A stretch of 11,704 bases of DNA from DATKQI01 sp035532755 (GTDB taxonomy: Bacteria; Pseudomonadota; Alphaproteobacteria; Acetobacterales; Acetobacteraceae): contig DATKQI010000352.1 in NCBI GenBank assembly GCA_035532755.1, positions 1-11,704 on the forward strand. Direction: 5' to 3'. The translations under genes were made by a program, and so were the position numbers. Positions 6,999 through 11,704 of the stretch are shown here, one piece after another; position 1 is the first letter of the stretch, and each line of letters begins with the position of its first letter. A model generated the notes under the pieces. The model was not told the origin of the DNA, searched no databases, and saw only the letters and a list, made by a program, of their open reading frames with translations.

Positions 6999-8534
6999 AT
7001 GAACGCGCAGCTCTCCGCCGAAACCATGCCTGCCTTCTCGCACCAGCAGATCCTGAGGGTGATGAGCGGGATCGTGCTGTGCATCCTGCTCGCCGCCCTC
7101 GACCAGACGGTGGTGATCCCGGCGGTGCCGGCGATCGCGGCCGATCTGCACGGGTTCGGGCACCTGGCCTGGATCGTCTCGGCCTATCTGCTCACCTCCA
7201 CCGCCTCCACGCCGATCTACGGCAAGCTGAGCGACATCTATGGCCGGCGGAAGCTGCTGCTGCCGGCGCTGGTGCTGTTCGCGATCGCGTCCGCCCTGTG
7301 CGCCATGGCCGCCACGCTCGATCAGCTCATCCTGTTCCGGGCGCTGCTCGGCCTCGGCGGTGGCGGGCTGCTCGCACTCGCGCAGGCGGCGGTGGCGGAT
7401 GTCGTCGCGCCGCGGGAGCGGGGCAAGTACCAGGGCTACATGGCGGCGATGTGGGGCATCGCCAGCATCGCCGGGCCGATCGTCGGCGGCTATGTGACGG
7501 ACCATCTGACGTGGCGGTGGATCTTCTGGATGAACCTGCCGCTCAGCCTCGCCGCGATGGTGCTGTGCGACCGCGGGCTGCGGCTGCTGCCGGTGAAGAA
7601 CTTGCAGGCGCGGATCGACTATCTGGGCGCGGCCCTGCTCACGGCGGCGGTGACGGCGTGGCTGCTGGTGCTGAGCTGGGGCGGGGTGTCCTATGCCTGG
7701 ACCTCGCCGGAGGTGCTGGGGGCGGCGGTGGCCGGCGTGGCGCTGGTGGCGCTGCTGATGGCGCAGGAGCGGCGGGTGGCCGATCCGCTGCTGCCGCCGC
7801 GGGTGTTCGGCAACGCGGTGTTCCAGCGCGGCGTGGTCGTCGCGTTCTTTACCTCGCTCGGCCTGTTCGCGGCCACCTTCCTGCTGCCGCTGTTCTTCCA
7901 GCTCGTACGCGGGGCCAATGCCGCGCAGTCCGGGCTGATGATCGTGCCCTTCCTCGGCTTCAACGTCGTCGGCGCCTACAGCTCCGGGCAGGTCGCGCGG
8001 CGGCTGGGCAAGACCAAGGGCATCCTGCTCTTCGGCCTGCTGACCTGCTGCGTGGGCTTCGTGTTCATGGCGCTGATGGGGCCGGCCACGCCATCCTGGT
8101 TCGCGATGTTCGGAATGATCGTGCTCGGCATCGGCATCGGGGTGGTGATGCCGAGCATCCTGGTCATCGTGCAGAACGCGGCGGAGCGGCGCGACGTTGG
8201 GGTGGCGACCGGGTCGCTGCTGTTCCTGCGTTCGATGGGCGGGGCATTCGGCTCCACGCTCGTCGGCGCGCTGCTGGCGTCCCGCTTCGCGGCGGGGCAG
8301 GCAGCACTTGCCCTGCCGGTGCATCTCGATCTGGGTTCCATGCAGGCGGGTTCCGCCACGCTGGAAAGACTTCGCCCCGCCGCGCGCATCGCGGTGCAGG
8401 GGGTGCTGAGCGGCGCTTTCCAGCTCTGCTTCCTGGTCTGCGCGGTGCTGATGGTGGTGGCGGTGCTGGTCGCGCTGCGGATGGCGGACCTGCCGCTGCG
8501 TTCGGGCCTGCAGCCGGAGCAGCTCGCGCACTGA
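6999..8534 (+). CDS. DHA2-family (EmrB/QacA type) 14-helix MFS efflux transporter
   Basis: A 511-residue inner-membrane drug:proton antiporter by family. It shows LDQTVV (residues 34-39, the helix 1 motif with its membrane-embedded Asp35), loop motif A GKLSDIYGRRK (75-85), a motif B region RALLGLGGGG (114-123), and antiporter motif C GIASIAGPIVGG (153-164) followed by WRWIFWMNLP. Length and hydrophobic pattern fit 14 helices. Motif C supports export rather than uptake. No EmrA-type membrane-fusion partner or regulator lies beside it, so it may act alone. The ATG at 6999 has no recognisable Shine-Dalgarno site, and the ATG at residue 10 is no better. The dehydrogenase gene starts 43 bases after its stop on the same strand, so the two may be co-transcribed. 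The substrate is unknown. Confidence 0.9.
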   Translation: MNAQLSAETMPAFSHQQILRVMSGIVLCILLAALDQTVVIPAVPAIAADLHGFGHLAWIVSAYLLTSTASTPIYGKLSDIYGRRKLLLPALVLFAIASALCAMAATLDQLILFRALLGLGGGGLLALAQAAVADVVAPRERGKYQGYMAAMWGIASIAGPIVGGYVTDHLTWRWIFWMNLPLSLAAMVLCDRGLRLLPVKNLQARIDYLGAALLTAAVTAWLLVLSWGGVSYAWTSPEVLGAAVAGVALVALLMAQERRVADPLLPPRVFGNAVFQRGVVVAFFTSLGLFAATFLLPLFFQLVRGANAAQSGLMIVPFLGFNVVGAYSSGQVARRLGKTKGILLFGLLTCCVGFVFMALMGPATPSWFAMFGMIVLGIGIGVVMPSILVIVQNAAERRDVGVATGSLLFLRSMGGAFGSTLVGALLASRFAAGQAALALPVHLDLGSMQAGSATLERLRPAARIAVQGVLSGAFQLCFLVCAVLMVVAVLVALRMADLPLRSGLQPEQLAH

Positions 8535-8577
8535 TCCGGGCTTGCGCGGCCGCTTCCCCTACCCGATGCTGCGCCCC

Positions 8578-9714
8578 ATGGACACGCAGCATTTCGATAT
8601 TGTCGTGGTGGGCGCTGGCATCGCCGGCGCCACCGCGGCGGCCGCCCTTGCCGCCGAGCGCAAGGTGGCGCTGGTCGAGGCGGAGGATCACGCCGGCTAC
8701 CACACCACCGGCCGCTCCGCCGCCCTCTGGGTGCTCAACTACGGGCCGCCGGATGTGCGGGCGCTGACCGGGCTTTCGCGCCGGTTCTTCGAATCCCCGC
8801 CCGCGGGCTTCGCCGACCATCCGCTGCTGCGCCGCCGGCCCGTGCTGTTCCTCGCCCCGCCGGAGCAGCGCGCGCAGCTCGACCGCCTGCTGGCGGAAGG
8901 GCAGGGCGTGCGCCCGCTGCCTGTCGGCGAAGCCTGTGCGATGGTGCCGGCCCTGCGCCCCGGATACGCGGCCGCCGCCGCGATCGAGGAGGATGCTTTC
9001 GACATGGATGTGGCCGCGCTGCACCAGGGGTTCCTGCGGCAGATGCGCGCCCGCGGCGGCATTCTCGCGCTGCGCAGCCGCACCGGGCGGATCGAGCGGA
9101 GGGGCGGCGAATGGCATGTCGCCACCAGTTCCGGTGCCCGGTTCAACGCGCCGATCCTGGTCAACGCCGCCGGGGCCTGGGGCGACGAGGTCGCGCGACA
9201 GGCCGGGGCCGCGCCGCTCGGGCTCGTGCCGAAACGGCGCACCGGCCTCATCATCGATCCCGCGCCGCATGACACGACGCACTGGCCGATGACGAACGAT
9301 ATCGGCGGCACCTGGTACGCACGCCCGGAAGCCGGCTCCCGCCTGATGATCTCGCCCGCGGACGAGACGCCGATGCACCCGCACGACGTGCAGCCGGACG
9401 AGCTTGATATCGCGATCGCGATCGACCGCATGCAGCAGGCGCTCGACATTCCGGTGAAGCATGTCGCCCATGCCTGGGCCGGCCTGCGCACCTTCACGCC
9501 GGACGGCAGCCTCGCCTTCGGGTGGGACGCGGCGGAGCCGGGCTTCTTCTGGTGCGTGGGCCAGGGCGGCTACGGCATCCAGACCTCGCCGGCCGCGGGG
9601 CAACTGGTCGCCGATCTGGTCGCCGGGCGCGATCCGGGGGAAGCGGGGCGCGCCGTCCCGATGGTCGATCCGCGCCGCTTCGCCGCGAGCGCCCGCTTGG
9701 CGCCGGCGGGCTGA
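8578..9714 (+). CDS. FAD-dependent D-amino-acid dehydrogenase (DAO fold, DauA-like)
   Basis: A 378-residue flavoprotein that should oxidise an amine or D-amino acid to the imino/keto acid. The N-terminal Rossmann motif is VVVGAGIAGA (residues 9-18), with Glu34 at the end of the second strand to bind the FAD ribose. The blocks GYHTTGRSAA, RALTGLSRRFFESPPAGF and QGGYGIQTS align with Pseudomonas D-arginine dehydrogenase DauA as I remember it. Carboxylate-binding arginines R221 and R304 and active-site Y55 and Y247 are kept. DauA His48 and the guanidinium-binding Glu87 correspond here to Leu50 and Val89, so D-arginine is unlikely to be the preferred substrate. No signal peptide is seen, so it is probably cytosolic or membrane-peripheral. 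The ATG at 8578 places the FAD motif at the usual distance; ATGs at 8542 and 8566 are possible and none has a clear ribosome-binding site. Its stop abuts the bolA stop. Confidence 0.87.
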   Translation: MDTQHFDIVVVGAGIAGATAAAALAAERKVALVEAEDHAGYHTTGRSAALWVLNYGPPDVRALTGLSRRFFESPPAGFADHPLLRRRPVLFLAPPEQRAQLDRLLAEGQGVRPLPVGEACAMVPALRPGYAAAAAIEEDAFDMDVAALHQGFLRQMRARGGILALRSRTGRIERRGGEWHVATSSGARFNAPILVNAAGAWGDEVARQAGAAPLGLVPKRRTGLIIDPAPHDTTHWPMTNDIGGTWYARPEAGSRLMISPADETPMHPHDVQPDELDIAIAIDRMQQALDIPVKHVAHAWAGLRTFTPDGSLAFGWDAAEPGFFWCVGQGGYGIQTSPAAGQLVADLVAGRDPGEAGRAVPMVDPRRFAASARLAPAG

Positions 9715-10008
9715 TCAACGCGCGTCCGGTCCGGCCGCATGCTCCTCGGGCGTGCGCAGCGTCAGGGCCAGCGCGTGCATCCCGCCCTCGAACTCCGCCG
9801 CCAGGGCCGCGTGCGCGGCGCGCGAGCGGGCGAGGCGGCCGAGACCGGCGAAGGCCGGGGAGACGACCAGCACCGAGAAATGCGTCTGCCCGCCGGGCCG
9901 GGCGCCCGCGTGGCCGGCATGGCGGGCGCTGTCGTCCGTCACCCGCACCTCGGCGGGGGCGAAGGCGCGGAGGAGAAGGGCGGAAAGCCGCTCTGCGCGG
10001 GTGTTCAT
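9715..10008 (-). CDS. bolA: BolA-family protein
   Basis: A 97-residue BolA/IbaG-type protein. BolA proteins pair with monothiol glutaredoxins through a shared [2Fe-2S] cluster and act in iron-sulfur trafficking or iron sensing; some also bind DNA. Family features are DDSARHAGHAG (25-35), the THFSVLVVSPAF strand and turn (42-53), the helix with LARSRAAHAAL (59-69), and the C-terminal GGMHALALTLRTPEE (75-89), which carries the conserved His78. The ATG at 10008 has AGGAG (10018-10022 on the complement) nine bases upstream; the open frame continues to 10077 but without family similarity. It diverges from the J-domain gene with 77 bases between them and converges on the dehydrogenase with no gap. 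bolA next to a J-protein and cobS is an order I recall from other alphaproteobacteria. Confidence 0.93.
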   Translation of the reverse strand: MNTRAERLSALLLRAFAPAEVRVTDDSARHAGHAGARPGGQTHFSVLVVSPAFAGLGRLARSRAAHAALAAEFEGGMHALALTLRTPEEHAAGPDAR

Positions 10009-10050
10009 GCGCGTGCGCTCCTGCCGTGCGGCCGGGGCGCCATGCGGGCA

Positions 10051-10080
10051 TTGCCAAGCCCGTGCCGCAGCGCACATAAC
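10051..10080 (+). promoter_or_regulatory. Candidate sigma70-type promoter for the J-protein gene (possibly leaderless)
   Basis: TTGCCA (10051-10056, 5 of 6 consensus) and CATAAC (10075-10080, 4 of 6) are separated by 18 bases. Transcription would start about 5-7 bases later, at or just after the A of the ATG at 10086, implying an mRNA with little or no leader. The GGGGG directly before the ATG is too close to act as a normal ribosome-binding site, which agrees with this reading. Confidence 0.4.
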
Positions 10081-10085
10081 GGGGG

Positions 10086-10667
10086 ATGCCTGCTCGCACG
10101 CCCCGTTCCCGGGCCTATGCGCCAGACCCGGCCGCGCCGGGCCGGCCCTGCGACATGCCCGGCTGCGGCGCGCCGGGCGAATACCGCGCGCCGAAATCGC
10201 GCGTCTCGCTCAACCAGTACTGGTGGTTCTGCCTGGAACATGTGCGTGCCTACAATGCCGCGTGGGACTACTACAAGGGCATGACGCCGGGGCAGATCGA
10301 GTCCGAACTGCGGGCCGATACCGCCTGGCAGCGCCCGACCTGGCCGCTGGGCCGGCTGGGTGGGGGCCATCTGGACGAGGATATGCTCCAGGACCCGCTG
10401 AACGTGCTGGCCGCCCGCCGCGCTGCCCGCCGCCCGGCGGAGCAGACCCCGGCGGAGCTGCGCCAACCGCTGGCCACCCTCGGGCTGCCGTGGCCGGTCT
10501 CGATCGGCGAGGTGAAAACGCGCTACAAGGAGCTCGCCAAGCGGCACCACCCGGATGCGAACGGCGGCGACCGTGGTGCGGAGGAGCGGCTGAAGACCAT
10601 CAACCTCGCCTATGCCGCGGTGCGGGCGCATCTGGCCGCAGAACCGCGCGCGGCGGCTGCCGGATGA
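10086..10667 (+). CDS. Small J-domain (DnaJ-like) co-chaperone with an N-terminal Cys/His cluster
   Basis: A 193-residue protein. The C-terminal ~60 residues form a J-domain: LGLPWPVSIGEVKTRYKELA, then the catalytic HPD (155-157, within RHHPDANGGD), then a helix ending INLAYAAVR. J-domains stimulate the ATPase of DnaK. The N-terminal part is not from classical DnaJ. It holds C22, C27, C49 and H52 (CDMPGC ... FCLEH), which could bind zinc, and an aromatic stretch around NQYWWF and AWDYYKG. There is no G/F-rich linker or DnaJ zinc-finger repeat. It diverges from bolA, and cobS follows after 71 bases on the same strand. Similar proteins with this neighbourhood occur in other alphaproteobacteria as I recall. 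The client is unknown; Fe-S or cobaltochelatase proteins are guesses from context. No usual ribosome-binding site precedes the ATG. Confidence 0.88.
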   Translation: MPARTPRSRAYAPDPAAPGRPCDMPGCGAPGEYRAPKSRVSLNQYWWFCLEHVRAYNAAWDYYKGMTPGQIESELRADTAWQRPTWPLGRLGGGHLDEDMLQDPLNVLAARRAARRPAEQTPAELRQPLATLGLPWPVSIGEVKTRYKELAKRHHPDANGGDRGAEERLKTINLAYAAVRAHLAAEPRAAAAG

Positions 10668-10738
10668 TCGATTTGCGCGCTTGCGGCATTCATCCCGGTG
10701 ATTAGTCTTTTCCTATCCATGACAGGACCAGCCTTCCG

Positions 10739-11704
10739 ATGAACAACATCGCTGCCTTGGCCGAAGCCCGTTCCACCCCCACCTCGGCGATCGACCAGCC
10801 GGATGCCGTGGTGCATGCGCGCGAGGCGTTCGACATCGATTCCGACATGGAGGTGCCGGCCTTCTCCGTCCGCACGGAGCATGTGCCGGACATCGACACC
10901 GCCTACCGCTTCGACCGGGAGACCACGCTCGCCATCATGGCCGGTTTCGCCTTCAACCGGCGGGTGATGATCCAGGGCTACCACGGCACCGGCAAATCCA
11001 CCCATATCGAGCAGGTGGCCGCGCGGCTGAACTGGCCGTGCATCCGCGTCAACCTCGACAGCCACATCAGCCGCATCGACCTGATCGGCAAGGATGCGAT
11101 CGTCCTGAAGGACGGCAAGCAGGTCACCGAATTCCGCGAGGGCATCCTGCCCTGGGCCTTGCAGCACCCCTGCGCGCTGGTGTTCGACGAGTACGACGCC
11201 GGCCGGCCGGACGTGATGTTCGTGATCCAGCGCGTGCTGGAGGTGGAAGGCAAGCTCACGCTGCTCGATCAGAACCGCGTGATCCGCCCGCACCGCGCGT
11301 TCCGGCTGTTCTCCACCGCCAACACGGTGGGCCTGGGCGACACCACCGGGCTGTACCACGGCACCCAGCAGATCAACCAGGGGCAGATGGACCGGTGGAA
11401 CATCGTCGCCACCCTGAACTACCTGCCGCACGGGCAGGAAACCGACATCGTGCTGGCGAAGATGGGCATCGACCCGGCCGACAAGGCGATGAAGAAGCGC
11501 GTGGAGAACATGGTGGCACTCGCCGACCTTACGCGCGCGGGCTTCATCGCCGGGGACATCTCCACCGTGATGTCGCCGCGGACGGTGATCACCTGGGCGG
11601 AGAACGCGCGCATCTTCGGCGATATCGGCTTCGCCTTCCTGATGACCTTCCTGAACAAGTGCGACGAGGCCGAGCGTTCGACGGTGGCCGAGTACTATCA
11701 GCGC
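10739..11704 (+). CDS. cobS: CobS, AAA+ ATPase subunit of aerobic cobaltochelatase (3' end cut off)
   Basis: The first 322 residues, with no stop before the window ends. CobS and CobT form a MoxR-type AAA+ chaperone complex that works with CobN to insert cobalt into hydrogenobyrinic acid a,c-diamide during oxygen-dependent vitamin B12 synthesis in the cytosol. Walker A is GYHGTGKST (80-88) and Walker B is LVFDEYD (147-153). The sensor region STANTVGLGDTTGLYHG and the block VMSPRTVITWAENA are typical of CobS. The family is about 330 residues long, so only a short C-terminal end is missing. The ATG at 10739 has only a weak AGGA 11 bases upstream. The 71-base gap before it is AT-richer (ATTAGTCTTTTCCTAT, 10701-10716) and may hold its own promoter, but no clear pair is seen. 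cobT would be expected downstream. No cobalamin riboswitch is visible. Confidence 0.94.
   Translation, partial: MNNIAALAEARSTPTSAIDQPDAVVHAREAFDIDSDMEVPAFSVRTEHVPDIDTAYRFDRETTLAIMAGFAFNRRVMIQGYHGTGKSTHIEQVAARLNWPCIRVNLDSHISRIDLIGKDAIVLKDGKQVTEFREGILPWALQHPCALVFDEYDAGRPDVMFVIQRVLEVEGKLTLLDQNRVIRPHRAFRLFSTANTVGLGDTTGLYHGTQQINQGQMDRWNIVATLNYLPHGQETDIVLAKMGIDPADKAMKKRVENMVALADLTRAGFIAGDISTVMSPRTVITWAENARIFGDIGFAFLMTFLNKCDEAERSTVAEYYQR

Noticed and set aside
6846..8531. 561-codon open frame on the - strand opposite the DHA2 transporter
   Set aside because: His/Gln/Arg-rich shadow of a clear membrane transporter, with no hydrophobic segments or motifs of its own.
7079..8767. 562-codon + strand frame overlapping both the transporter and the dehydrogenase
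   Set aside because: It is out of frame with both real genes and is low-complexity Ala/Gly/Arg sequence.
9461..10705. 414-codon + strand frame across bolA and the J-protein gene
   Set aside because: Arg/Pro-rich shadow frame opposite bolA and out of frame with the J-domain gene.
10668..10738. Cobalamin riboswitch before cobS
   Set aside because: The gap is only 71 bases, too short for the usual ~200-base element, and I see no B12-box-like sequence.
1..11704. Mobile element, phage, CRISPR, toxin-antitoxin or defence island
   Set aside because: I found no transposase or integrase motifs, no regularly spaced repeats, no terminal inverted repeats and no obvious base-composition break. The only repeats are the coding ones in the CarD tail.

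Overview
The window looks like ordinary chromosome from a GC-rich alphaproteobacterium. By eye GC is near 70%, with strong G/C preference at third codon positions. Several proteins have clearly alphaproteobacterial features: a SUV3-like helicase, a seven-iron FdxA ferredoxin, CarD, and a bolA / J-protein / cobS cluster. Acetobacteraceae or a related order is my best guess, but that is inference. I see no insertion sequence, integrase, CRISPR array, tRNA or rRNA.

Region 1 (1-4265) concerns RNA handling, protein folding and electron transfer. The 5' part of htpG (Hsp90) runs leftwards off the window from a sigma32-like promoter. Diverging from it is a gene set on the + strand: a SUV3-type superfamily 2 RNA helicase, an Hsp15-like S4 RNA-binding protein overlapping it by 4 bases (ATGA), and ferredoxin FdxA. 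The set ends at a good intrinsic terminator at 4068-4100.

Region 2 (4266-5438) holds a CarD/CdnL-family RNA-polymerase-binding regulator. It carries a 225-residue Lys/Ala/Pro-rich basic N-terminal tail that resembles histone H1 tails. This is the most unusual protein in the window.

Region 3 (5585-9714) has two major-facilitator transporters, one of the anion:cation symporter type and one a 14-helix DHA2/EmrB type. They are followed by an FAD-dependent D-amino-acid dehydrogenase related to D-arginine dehydrogenase DauA. Two of the side-chain-recognition residues of DauA are replaced, so its substrate is probably different.

Region 4 (9715-11704) contains bolA on the - strand, stop-to-stop with the dehydrogenase. 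Diverging from bolA are a small J-domain protein with a Cys/His cluster and then cobS, the AAA+ subunit of aerobic cobaltochelatase. cobS runs off the right end, probably lacking only its last few residues. The arrangement suggests a link between Fe-S/redox sensing, chaperone action and cobalamin synthesis.

I found no clearly new multi-gene system. The best leads are the tailed CarD, the altered DauA-like enzyme, the helicase-S4 pair next to a heat-shock promoter, and the J-protein between bolA and cobS. All are family-level readings made without database searches.
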